A stretch of DNA of 11,253 bases from JBBSBY01 sp038205805. Its GTDB lineage: Bacteria; Desulfobacterota; Desulfomonilia; Desulfomonilales; Desulfomonilaceae. The stretch lies in contig JBBRBO010000129.1 of NCBI GenBank assembly GCA_038205805.1, positions 1-11,253 on the forward strand. The letters run 5' to 3'. The translations under genes and the position numbers were made by a program. Under the pieces are notes generated by a model. That model did not search any database. It saw nothing but the letters and a program-made list of their open reading frames with translations, and was not told the DNA's origin. Below, piece by piece: positions 1 through 6,558 of this stretch (positions are counted from its first letter, which is position 1; each line of letters starts with the position of its first letter).

Positions 1-138
1 TAAATGACCGAAACCGGCTTTTCTCAAGGAGAAAAGGCCGCTTTCGGCATAGTAAACATTCTCAGATAGACGTCGAAAAAACCTACCTTCCCAAAAAGAG
101 TCATCACCAATGTTACTCGTTGGAAAGCACTTTGGTAT
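1..138 (+). repeat. R1 intergenic element, copy F (right part only)
   Basis: This is the right-hand part of the R1 element, cut by the window edge. It begins in the second hairpin (CCGGCTTTTCTC pairing across GGAGAAAAGGCCG). It continues as a diverged version of the sequence that follows that hairpin in copies B and C, and ends in AAAGCAC..GGTAT, matching the AAGCACATCGGTAT right terminus of the other copies. It is the most diverged subfamily-1 copy. No protein is encoded in it. The alignment was done by eye. Confidence 0.6.
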
Positions 139-141
139 AAG

Positions 142-240
142 ACCGCTTTGCGCCCGGTAAAAGGCGGAAGGGAGATTCATCTCTCCTCCCAACGATCCCA
201 TACGTGATGTCAGTGGGTGGCAGGGTTCCTGGTGACGTTT
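142..240 (-). repeat. R2 hairpin repeat, copy a, downstream of the receiver-GAF gene
   Basis: The segment 150-240 aligns without gaps to 9280-9370 (about 70 percent identity by hand count), sharing GGGAGA-TCATCTC and GCAGGGTTCCTGG. It carries a hairpin at about 167-190 (GGAAGGGAGA, loop TTCA, TCTCTCCTCC, with one wobble pair and one mismatch), preceded by a small ACCG...CGGT pairing. It starts four bases after the end of an R1 copy and lies 78-176 bases past the stop codon of the minus-strand gene, so it would be transcribed in that gene's 3' untranslated region. No U-run follows the stem, so it is not a classical intrinsic terminator. Confidence 0.55.
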
Positions 241-317
241 AGCTTCATTTTCGGTGAGCGATGCGGAAAGGTCCCACAACGCGTATGCTCGACCGAACTC
301 CCATGAAACATGAAACC

Positions 318-1256
318 TCATGGAGCGGAAGCCAGCGTCTTCTTCATACCTTGAATGTCTTTGCGCAGTCGCTCATAGGCGACGGCATTGTCCAAGGCCC
401 TGCCGGCCTGGGCTGCGAACTGCGACAGGATATGCAGTTCCGCATCGGAAAAAGAGGCGTGCTCGGCAAAGTAAACACGTAAAAAGCCGACGGTTTCAGA
501 CTTGAGGGACACCGGCGCCGACACGATTGCATGGATACCTTCTTCTCTCGTCTCTTCCGGGTACTCGAGAGCCGTTTGGAAATCAGCGGCCTGAATGGTT
601 ATCGGCTCCGTGGGCCGCCGCTGATGCAAAATATCCATTTCACCGGACACCGACCCTGTGCCGATCAAGGTATCGTCGATCCCTCGGCTCGATACCATTT
701 CCAATTGAGTGTCCTTGGGCTTGAGAAATAACAGGGCCGCTCCCTTGGCTTGGGTTAAGGCGAGAACTTGTTCGCAAATGAGGCCCAAAAGCTCTTTGAG
801 ATCCAAACTCGATACCAGGGCCTTTTGCGTTCCAGGGAACGTTTGTTCCATCTCCTTGAGCCGTGAGCCCGCCGCCGACTGCGCGAGGGCTCGTCGCACG
901 GACTGGAGCAGTTCATCAGGAGAAAAGGGCTTCGGGAGATAATCAAGTGTCCCCAGCTTAAGGGATTGGACCACGCTGCTCAACTCTGGGTAGCCGGTAA
1001 AGATAATCACCGCCGTGTTGGGAAACTTCGCAGCTACGGCCTTTACAACTTCCATTCCGTGACCTTCCGGCATCATCAAGTCTGTCAAGACAAGATCATA
1101 CGGACCCTTATCCAGAAGATTCAGGGCCTCTTTCTCACGTCGGGCCGAATCCACGGAAAAACCGTTCTCTTCAAGGATCAGTCGCACACTTTCTTGGACA
1201 ATGTCCTCATCATCAACAACCAGAATTCTTGTGGTCTTTGAAGCCGAGTCACTCAT
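318..1256 (-). CDS. Response regulator: receiver domain fused to GAF domain
   Basis: A cytoplasmic signalling protein of 312 residues. Residues about 10-125 form a CheY-like receiver with every landmark present: acidic pair D15-D16, phospho-acceptor D59 in LVLTDLMMP, T87 in IIFTGY, and K109 in LPKPF. Residues about 150-300 form a GAF-type domain (from LDLKELLGLICEQVLALTQ to LHILSQFAAQAGRALDNAV), which probably senses a small ligand or mediates dimerisation. No DNA-binding, GGDEF, HD-GYP or kinase domain follows, so output is probably through protein contact. The ATG at 1256 is chosen because AAGGAG lies just upstream; a GTG at 1271 in the same frame would put that ribosome site inside the gene. 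No histidine kinase is adjacent, so the partner is unknown. The family assignment is firm; the role is open. Confidence 0.9.
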   Translation of the reverse strand: MSDSASKTTRILVVDDEDIVQESVRLILEENGFSVDSARREKEALNLLDKGPYDLVLTDLMMPEGHGMEVVKAVAAKFPNTAVIIFTGYPELSSVVQSLKLGTLDYLPKPFSPDELLQSVRRALAQSAAGSRLKEMEQTFPGTQKALVSSLDLKELLGLICEQVLALTQAKGAALLFLKPKDTQLEMVSSRGIDDTLIGTGSVSGEMDILHQRRPTEPITIQAADFQTALEYPEETREEGIHAIVSAPVSLKSETVGFLRVYFAEHASFSDAELHILSQFAAQAGRALDNAVAYERLRKDIQGMKKTLASAP

Positions 1257-1287
1257 GGAGATCTCCTTCACGCCTGGAGGTTACGGA

Positions 1288-1317
1288 GTTATATCAACTC
1301 ACCGAAGGTAATGCCAA
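1288..1317 (-). promoter_or_regulatory. Possible sigma70 promoter of the receiver-GAF gene, -35 inside the R1 end
   Basis: Read on the minus strand, TTGGCA (1317-1312), an 18-base spacer and TATAAC (1293-1288) resemble a sigma70 promoter. Initiation near 1281 would leave a leader of about 25 bases containing the ribosome site. The -35 hexamer lies within the terminal sequence of R1 copy A. Only pattern matching supports this. Confidence 0.35.
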
Positions 1318-1606
1318 TACGTAATCAAACAAGTAATATTGGAGCGCCTTCTTGAAAGAAGTTGCTCCCCAAACCCCCATAGGCGCTAACTTAAGGGTTG
1401 TAACTACCTGAAATCATTAAAACCGGTAATTCAAAATCCGTAATGATTTCCACTTAAAGTTAACGCTTATGCCCCAAACCCCTCTTAAAGAACTTTCGCA
1501 ACTGCCGCTTCCGGCGATTATCACAAATGTCTTAGAAAGAGATTGAAAAAACTTGCTTTGCAACAAAAGCTCCGCCGATTTTACGTTTTTGAAAGCACAT
1601 CGGTAT
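1311..1606 (+). repeat. R1 intergenic element, copy A (interrupted)
   Basis: The left end is ATGCCAATACGTAATC and the right end AAAGCACATCGGTAT, matching the other copies. The first hairpin is present (GGAGCGCCTTCTT, loop GA, AAGAAGTTGCTCC, 1341-1368). Its fifth pair is C-G where copies B, C and D have A-T. At 1378-1471 the copy is interrupted by a 94-bp palindromic insert. It also lacks one arm of the second hairpin: the sequence goes straight from ACTGCCG to CTTCCGGCG near 1502-1516, where copies B and C have about 30 more bases. Without the insert it would be about 190 bp. No credible gene lies within it. Confidence 0.8.
1378..1471. mobile_element. 94-bp palindromic insert with 11-bp target duplication
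   Basis: The insert begins CATAGGCGCTAACTTAAG and ends with a near-complementary CTTAAAGTTAACGCTTATG, giving imperfect terminal inverted repeats of about 18 bp. Inside, GAAATCATTA (1410-1419) pairs perfectly with TAATGATTTC (1441-1450). It is flanked by perfect 11-bp direct repeats, CCCCAAACCCC at 1367-1377 and 1472-1482. Uninterrupted R1 copies have a single C-rich motif at this point, so the second copy is best read as a target-site duplication. It is too small to encode a transposase, so it would have been mobilised in trans. The parent element is unknown. Confidence 0.7.
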
Positions 1607-2088
1607 GAGATCACGCGCTGTTGTGCGTCGCGTCTTTGCACGATGTGTGTGGGGCAATGGTTCGTCCTTATCCGGAAGATGCGTCTCCCTGCGCAGAGCC
1701 GCCTCCAACCCGGAAGCGCTACCTAAGTATATACCGTTATTCCCTCTCGAGGCGAGAGGCGGCCGCGCTCTATGACAAAAAAACTCGTCTCACGTGGGCG
1801 GGTTCATGGCGTTATGTAAGTGGGGGCAGTTTGGCAAAGAACCGCCTTTAGCTTTTTGCACCCCTTCCAAAATTTACCGATATTTTTCTGAAATAAAAGA
1901 TTGCCTAAGCCTTACTTTCTATGATAGAATATTGATTTCTATTGTCAAGCCAAAAAAGTAAAATCCCTACTGGAGCCATCCAGCGCCACCTCGGCGCCCT
2001 ATGCCGGCGGCAGCCGTTTTCATATTGGGGCCTCACTGGACGCCTACGATGGTCCGCAATCAGCCTTCTTACAAGAAGTACCCGGCGG
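1607..2088. other. Gene-poor stretch of unknown content
   Basis: I find no convincing gene in these 482 bases. Visible structures are a perfect hairpin at 1743-1759 (CCTCTCG, loop AGG, CGAGAGG), and a plus-strand stem GGCGGGTTC/GAACCGCC (1797-1805 with 1839-1846) followed by TTTAGCTTTTT. There is also an AT-rich block at 1860-1960 containing a minus-strand promoter-like sequence. From about 1970 a GC-rich segment is open in more than one frame on both strands and runs into the end of the SGNH gene. None of those frames has a recognisable product or a ribosome site. A small RNA or the decayed remains of a gene are both possible. Confidence 0.4.
1921..1948 (-). promoter_or_regulatory. Sigma70-like promoter reading leftwards
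   Basis: On the minus strand TTGACA (1948-1943) is followed after 16 bases by TATCAT (1926-1921) in an AT-rich context. Transcription would start near 1914 and run through the unassigned stretch and R1 copy A toward the receiver-GAF gene, about 650 bases downstream. That distance makes a small RNA, or a second long leader for the regulator, equally plausible. The evidence is pattern only. Confidence 0.4.
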
Positions 2089-3363
2089 TTACTCCTTTGA
2101 TTCAGCATCGGGAACAGGCCCCACGGTCAACAAACCGCTGCTCTTCAGTCCTTCGGCTACAAGACCGGACACAAGGAGAAAACCTTTGTCCGTGTAATGC
2201 ACGTCATCGTAGATGTACTCGAGTGTCTTAGGCGTATGGGCCTCCAAGTCGATGAGAAGCGCGTCCAGGTCCCGTGCGGTGTCTCTCAGGACGTCGTTAT
2301 ACTGCCGAAAGGCCGAAACCGCCGTGGCGAGACTCCACCGGTGGTGCGGCCCTAGAGCCTCGCGATTCAGCATGATAAGCGAAGCCCGTTCTTTAGCGGT
2401 CATTACGGGTTTTTCCAGGTAGGGTTGAGTCATGAGGATCATGCGGGCGCCGTCGGCTCGTACGAGGCTCGCTAGGGTTCTCACGTTACGCTGGTATGGG
2501 GACAATCCCGGAAAGGAATCCGTATTCACCACTTCGCGATTTGGCGCATACCAAAATTGCCGCGCTATGCGAGGGGCTGCGGAGATTAAATCGGGCGCGG
2601 TGATAAGGCGAGCTACCGGCCCCAAGAAGTGGCCGTAATCCTCTCGAAAAGGCCCCGTGCTGAAATAACTGAAGTCTGCGTTTTGTAGAAGGTCGTTTAC
2701 CGCTTCCATTACGATTACGACATCGGGTTTGTAGAGCCGAACGGTGGTCTCGTAAAAATGCAGGACATGGAGCGTGGTGTACCACTGACGTCCGAAATTC
2801 ACCATCTCAACACGGGAGTCTTGTTTGTCCAGGAGGAGCTGAACGCGCTCGGGCCACCCGAGGCCGGATGAGTCCGTGAATTCCGTGGTGGACCCGCCTA
2901 AGCAAACTACCCGTATAACGCCGGCGCGCTTCTGCGCCTGTGGACCGGCAGGGGGCGCCAGTTGCAGGTATGGATGGAATTCCTTGCGCTTCTCTGAGCC
3001 CATACGTTGGTAGAGGGTATTGGCGGGCAAATATGCGGCGCTGACGAGAATCAGAGAGATGAGCGCGCCTACGAGAACAAACCCTGCACGCATCCGACCT
3101 TGTCGTACGCGTACATAGATAAAAAGCGCGCTTACGCCGATAAGAAGCGCCCCCATCCGGCATATCCAAAGCGCCGCCCTTACGAGCGCGTGACTGCCGG
3201 CGCCGAAGACAAAGCCATCAGGACAGAAAAAGCCTATTTCAACATAAGCTGTTGCTACTACTATTAAAACAACCACTATTCCATCAAGCGCGCGGGAGAA
3301 TGTTGGTTTAGTCAATGTGTGTTCCGCTATCAAAAAGCTTTTCGCAAAATGTATCAATATCAC
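2089..3363 (-). CDS. Membrane-anchored SGNH/GDSL-family hydrolase
   Basis: A protein of 424 residues from a GTG start. The N-terminal part has about three hydrophobic segments (residues about 27-45, 60-84 and 93-111). An SGNH hydrolase domain then begins near residue 148: block I GGSTTE with nucleophile S158, block II NFG around G191, block III AVND with N223, and block V DDVH with D386 and H389. Such enzymes are esterases or O-acyl hydrolases, and membrane-tethered forms often act on cell-surface polysaccharides; the substrate here cannot be told. The GTG has no clear ribosome site. A TTG at 3315, giving MTKPTFSRALDG and 408 residues with GCGGAA upstream, is a fair alternative. The gene is divergent from the DUF1328 gene and has no same-strand partner, so it is probably transcribed alone. 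Confidence 0.85.
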   Translation of the reverse strand: MILIHFAKSFLIAEHTLTKPTFSRALDGIVVVLIVVATAYVEIGFFCPDGFVFGAGSHALVRAALWICRMGALLIGVSALFIYVRVRQGRMRAGFVLVGALISLILVSAAYLPANTLYQRMGSEKRKEFHPYLQLAPPAGPQAQKRAGVIRVVCLGGSTTEFTDSSGLGWPERVQLLLDKQDSRVEMVNFGRQWYTTLHVLHFYETTVRLYKPDVVIVMEAVNDLLQNADFSYFSTGPFREDYGHFLGPVARLITAPDLISAAPRIARQFWYAPNREVVNTDSFPGLSPYQRNVRTLASLVRADGARMILMTQPYLEKPVMTAKERASLIMLNREALGPHHRWSLATAVSAFRQYNDVLRDTARDLDALLIDLEAHTPKTLEYIYDDVHYTDKGFLLVSGLVAEGLKSSGLLTVGPVPDAESKE

Positions 3364-3644
3364 AGCAAAAGAGATGACGTCTTCTTTTGTTGAAAATAGA
3401 CGTTTTTTTTTTCACAGAAATTGCAAAAAATCGGCGCCGTTTTTCGACGAGCGGCATCTATATGAACAAGATAATAAAAACGGCGTCCGGCGAAAGGACA
3501 TGTATCAACTTACCGCTCTTTCGGCGCCGCACGAGAGATGCGCCACCTGAAAATGGGAACGCTGAAAACACGTATGCAATTATTCAGTTCGGGATAACCC
3601 CGACCTCAAAGGTAACTGTTCAATTATTAAAGCGGAGGCTTAAC

Positions 3645-3815
3645 ATGTTAGGATTAGCAATAACATTCTTGATTATAGCGATTATCGCAGGTTTTATGGG
3701 TTTTATGGGTATAGCAGGCGCGGCTGTTGGTATCGCCAAGATCGTCTTCTTTGTCTTCTTGGTGCTCTTCCTCATCTCCTTGCTTGCGGGCGGTTTGCGC
3801 AGACCCGTAGTTTAG
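3645..3815 (+). CDS. DUF1328 family small membrane protein (YtjA-like)
   Basis: A 56-residue, strongly hydrophobic peptide with two membrane segments (about 4-25 and 30-48) separated by the signature GIAGAAVGIAKI, and ending in LRRPVV. Length and sequence match the DUF1328/YtjA inner-membrane family, whose function is unknown. The ATG at 3645 is chosen because GCGGAGG lies six bases upstream. The open frame continues upstream to 3387, but that part has no ribosome site and would make a protein far longer than the family. The 281-base gap to the divergent SGNH gene presumably holds promoters for both genes; it contains a short TCGGG/CCCGA hairpin near 3590, but I could not pick a convincing promoter. 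A terminator follows at 3871. Confidence 0.85.
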   Translation: MLGLAITFLIIAIIAGFMGFMGIAGAAVGIAKIVFFVFLVLFLISLLAGGLRRPVV

Positions 3816-3870
3816 GCTTTCATGACGGCCGACCTTGCGAACACATCGTAAGCGCAGTTCACTAACCCCA

Positions 3871-3908
3871 AGAGACGGATCGGATTTTCCTTTCCGTCTC
3901 TTTTTATT
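3871..3908 (+). terminator. Rho-independent terminator after the DUF1328 gene
   Basis: AGAGACGGA (3871-3879) pairs perfectly with TCCGTCTCT (3893-3901) across a 13-base loop and is followed directly by a T-rich run, TTTTATTT. This is a textbook intrinsic terminator for plus-strand transcription. On the minus strand the stem is followed by TGGGG rather than a T-run, so it should not serve the convergent lactonase-type gene well. Confidence 0.85.
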
Positions 3909-3958
3909 TGAACATCCTGCTGTTGCGCCTCAAATGCGCATGTATGAAAACTCAACCC

Positions 3959-4678
3959 CTACTCTGCCGGTATAGTCTTTTGGCGTCCCACTTCCAGGTC
4001 GTGAACGGGAATGATAATGTCGCCCTCTTCAACGATTCGTTTCATGCTTTCGTAGGCTTCGATTGCGTTTATATGCACTCCAGGGGCGACGACCCCTCCG
4101 CCGGCGGGAAAATTCTCAGCATTGCAACATAACCCTGTGATAAGGGCTTTCCCTTTGGCGGTGTTAATTATTACGGATTGCCCCCCAGGAGTATGTCCCG
4201 GCGTGAGAATCACGCGAATGCCGTCGAGAATTTCCGCGTCGCCTTCCACCACCTTGATGTTAACCCCTTCGAGAACATCGGGATAGTAACGGTGATCCAA
4301 AGGATGCGGATTGTTGAAAAAATCCAACTCAGCTCGCTGGACGTAGACCTCGGCATTAGAACACAGGGCGTCGTTCTCGCAGTGATCGTTGTGAAGATGT
4401 GTATGGATAATGATATCAACATCTTCCGGCGTCCAGCCGATGGTTTCAAGGGCTTCTTCGAACGGGAGCACGGGAAAGCCCGTCTTTTCTTCCAGGTCCG
4501 GTGGCGCCATGAAGTCTTCAACACCGGTATCCACCAGGATCTTCTTGTCACCGCCCATAATGGCGAAGGCGTATATCGGGAGAATAATGCGCTTCCCATA
4601 TTGTCTTTGATAGGTCATGATTCCTTGGTCCGTTTCGTTGAAACCCACCGCAAGGGGATGAATGGTATAGGTTTGCAC
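3959..4678 (-). CDS. Metallo-beta-lactamase-fold hydrolase, N-acyl-homoserine lactonase type
   Basis: A cytoplasmic 239-residue protein. The metal-binding signature HLHNDH (H94, H96, D98, H99) is followed by H162 in TPGHTPGG and H226 in IPVHD, as in AiiA/AttM-type lactonases, and the N-terminal VDTG strand is present. In AiiA an aspartate bridging the two metals follows the GHTPG block. The aligned stretch here reads LITGLCCNAENF, with glycine or leucine at that place and no nearby tyrosine, so the second metal site or the substrate differs. Lactone hydrolysis is therefore only a family-level guess. GTG at 4678 is chosen for its strong GCGGAGG site at proper distance; an ATG at 4720 in frame has none. 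The gene converges with the DUF1328 gene. Confidence 0.85.
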   Translation of the reverse strand: MQTYTIHPLAVGFNETDQGIMTYQRQYGKRIILPIYAFAIMGGDKKILVDTGVEDFMAPPDLEEKTGFPVLPFEEALETIGWTPEDVDIIIHTHLHNDHCENDALCSNAEVYVQRAELDFFNNPHPLDHRYYPDVLEGVNIKVVEGDAEILDGIRVILTPGHTPGGQSVIINTAKGKALITGLCCNAENFPAGGGVVAPGVHINAIEAYESMKRIVEEGDIIIPVHDLEVGRQKTIPAE

Positions 4679-4775
4679 GATGTTCCTCCGCTTCTTTTGG
4701 GGCGTCCGATCCGGCGCCATTCGGTGACGGACGCTATTTCACACGGCAGTTCGTAGGACGTTCGGCCTTTCCGAC

Positions 4776-4805
4776 ATAGTAGGTCTCTCAACAATGGCGT
4801 GTCAA
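4776..4805 (-). promoter_or_regulatory. Sigma70-like promoter of the lactonase-type gene
   Basis: On the minus strand TTGACA (4805-4800) is followed after 18 bases by TACTAT (4781-4776). Initiation near 4769 would leave a leader of about 90 bases before the GTG start at 4678, and would exclude R1 copy B, whose left end lies 20 bases further upstream. It is the best promoter match in the window, but unverified. Confidence 0.5.
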
Positions 4806-4825
4806 CCACCGCTCTCGGGGAGTTC

Positions 4826-5047
4826 ATACCAATGCCTAACCAGATAAGTATTATGGGGAGAACCTTCTTGAAAGAAGTTTCTTCCCAAACCTCTCTCCAA
4901 GAACTTTCGCAGTTGCCGGAATCGGCTTGTCTCAAGGAGAAAATGCCGCTTCCGGCGATCATGCCAAATTTCTTAGAAAGAGATTGAACAAACCCGCTGT
5001 GCAATAAAAGCTCCGCGGATCTTACTTTTTGAAAAGCACATCGGTAT
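4826..5047 (+). repeat. R1 intergenic element, copy B (full length, type copy)
   Basis: A 222-bp intact copy. The ends are ATACCAATGC (4826-4835) and GCACATCGGTAT (5036-5047), imperfect inverted repeats of about 9-10 bp. Hairpin 1 (4855-4886) is GGGGAGAACCTTCTT with AAGAAGTTTCTTCCC around a GA loop, with one G-T pair. Hairpin 2 (4915-4956) pairs GCCGGAATCGGC with GCCGCTTCCGGC. A conserved tail with ATCATGCCAAATTTCTTAGA and AAAGCTCCGCGGATC follows. It lies 91 bases upstream of the GNAT-type gene. I see no clear target duplication at its borders. Confidence 0.85.
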
Positions 5048-5138
5048 TAGGCGTCGGTCTCGTCACTTACTTCTATAGAGCGGCGTCGACGAAGCGTTCA
5101 CGAACAATGCGCCCGCCTTCGGGCAGGCAGGAGAATCT

Positions 5139-6260
5139 ATGCCGCAAGTCCGAATCATACCGGTCACATCCTCGAAGGACTGGGACCGATTCATCAATCT
5201 TCCGTGGTATATATACAAAAATGAGCCCAATTGGGTCCCGCCTCTGAAAAATGCCGTGCGAAAGCTGCTGGATACCCAAAAACACCCCTTCTGGCGGTTC
5301 TCGAAGCAGGCGATTTTTCTCGCTATGCGAGGCGATCAGGCGGTGGGGCGCATCGTGGGCATTATCGACGGGAACAGCAATTCCTACCATTCCGAACGCG
5401 CCTGCGCCTGGGGTTTCTTTGAATGTGAGGACAACCCGGAAACCGCTCGCTTGATCATTGGGGCTGTGGAAGAGTGGGGTCGCAGCCACGAAATGGATTT
5501 CCTCCGTGGGCCGCTCAATCCCTCGACAAATTACGAAGTGGGCATGCTCTTTGAGGGCTTTGAGCATCCCCCTTCCTTAATGATGCCGTATAATCCCCCG
5601 TATTACCTTCAGCTTGTCGAGGCCGCGGGGTTCGTCAAAGAAAAGGATCTGTACGCCCTTACCGTGGATCAATCCTATAAGATCACGGAGCGGCTGGAGC
5701 GCCTTTGCAAGCGTGTGACCCGAAAAACGAACGTCACCGTGCGGCATGCGATCAAGAGCAAATTCGCCCAGGAGCTGGCCATCGTGCAGGAAATCTACAA
5801 TTCCGCGTGGTCGGACAACTGGGGATTCGTTCCCATGACCGAGCCTGAATTGGAAGAAACCGCAAAGGAAATGAAGGCGATTATGGATGAGGATATTATT
5901 CTCTTCATATATCAGGGAGCGGAACCTGTAGGCGTGCTTATCATGCTGCCGGACATCAGCCCTTTACTGAAGCGCTTTAACGGCAAAATCGGGCTATCGG
6001 GACTCTTGAAGGTAGTGCTCTACAAGAAAGAAATCTCCGGCGTGCGATGTTTGGCTATGGGAATCAAGAAGAGCTACCAGGGCCTGGGGCTGCCCCTGGT
6101 GGCGTTTAATCACCTGTTCAAAGTGTGGGAGAGCAAACGGCAGTATAAGACCTGCGAAGTCGGGTGGAATTTGGAAGATAACCACGATGTTATCAACCTG
6201 GAACAACAAGTGGGGTGCCGTATCTACAAGAAATACCGGATCTTCCGCAAAGACTTCTGA
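5139..6260 (+). CDS. YghO-like GNAT-superfamily protein
   Basis: A soluble protein of 373 residues. The N-terminal half shows the hallmarks of the YghO-type family: INLPWYIYKNEPNWVPPL near residue 19, AVGRIVGIID near 68, WGFFECEDNPE near 92, and FLRGPLNPSTNYEVG through MMPYNPPYYLQLVEAAGF at about 120-165. The C-terminal half contains an acetyltransferase-like core ending with the GIKKSYQGLGLPL segment near residue 307, where GNAT enzymes bind the acetyl-CoA pyrophosphate. Members are annotated as N-acetyltransferases, but no substrate is established that I know of. The start is supported by AGGAG six bases upstream. R1 copies lie on both sides, and the stop codon shares its last base with copy C. 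The membrane protein and the alpha/beta hydrolase follow in the same direction. Confidence 0.8.
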   Translation: MPQVRIIPVTSSKDWDRFINLPWYIYKNEPNWVPPLKNAVRKLLDTQKHPFWRFSKQAIFLAMRGDQAVGRIVGIIDGNSNSYHSERACAWGFFECEDNPETARLIIGAVEEWGRSHEMDFLRGPLNPSTNYEVGMLFEGFEHPPSLMMPYNPPYYLQLVEAAGFVKEKDLYALTVDQSYKITERLERLCKRVTRKTNVTVRHAIKSKFAQELAIVQEIYNSAWSDNWGFVPMTEPELEETAKEMKAIMDEDIILFIYQGAEPVGVLIMLPDISPLLKRFNGKIGLSGLLKVVLYKKEISGVRCLAMGIKKSYQGLGLPLVAFNHLFKVWESKRQYKTCEVGWNLEDNHDVINLEQQVGCRIYKKYRIFRKDF

Positions 6261-6479
6261 TACTAATGCGTAATCAAAGAAGTAATCGTGGGGAGACCCT
6301 TCTTGAAAGAAGTTTCTCCCTAAACCCCTCTCCAAGAACTTTCACAATTGCCGGAATTGGCTTTTCTCAAACAGAAAAATGCCGCTTCCGGCGATCATGC
6401 CAAAGTTCTTAGAAAGCGATTGGAAAAACTGCTTTGCAAAAGCTCCACCGATCTCACTTTTTGCGAAGCGCATCGGTAT
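6260..6479 (+). repeat. R1 intergenic element, copy C (full length)
   Basis: A 220-bp copy with ends ATACTAATGCG and CGCATCGGTAT, the best-matching inverted termini in the window. Hairpin 1 lies at 6291-6320 and hairpin 2 at 6350-6392 (GCCGGAATTGGC with GCCGCTTCCGGC). Its first base is the last base of the TGA stop codon of the upstream gene, and its right end is 79 bases before the next start. It is close to copy B along its whole length and belongs to the same subfamily. Confidence 0.85.
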
Positions 6480-6558
6480 GAGCGAGTTCAGGGGCGACTG
6501 TATTGAGCGACGAACGTTCCCGAATAGTGTGTCGGCGGCTTGAGGATGAGTCTCTTTC

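Noticed and set aside
1621..1851. 76-codon plus-strand frame
   Set aside because: No ribosome site, no recognisable motif, and arginine/proline-rich composition typical of chance frames.
1607..1960. 6S RNA, SRP RNA, tmRNA or a known riboswitch
   Set aside because: I could not find the conserved cores of these RNAs on either strand.
3387..3644. N-terminal extension of the DUF1328 frame to 142 residues
   Set aside because: The family length is about 55 residues, a good ribosome site precedes the ATG at 3645, and the extension has no family features.
4178..4756. 192-codon plus-strand open frame
   Set aside because: It is antisense to the lactonase-type gene, which has clear motifs and a strong ribosome site; the antisense product has none.
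4720..4756. ATG at 4720 as start of the lactonase-type gene
   Set aside because: No ribosome site; GTG 4678 has GCGGAGG at the right distance and the first fold strand begins just after it.
4855..4886. R1 hairpin 1 as an intrinsic terminator
   Set aside because: No T-run follows the stem on either strand; AAAC and AATA-type sequences flank it in all copies.
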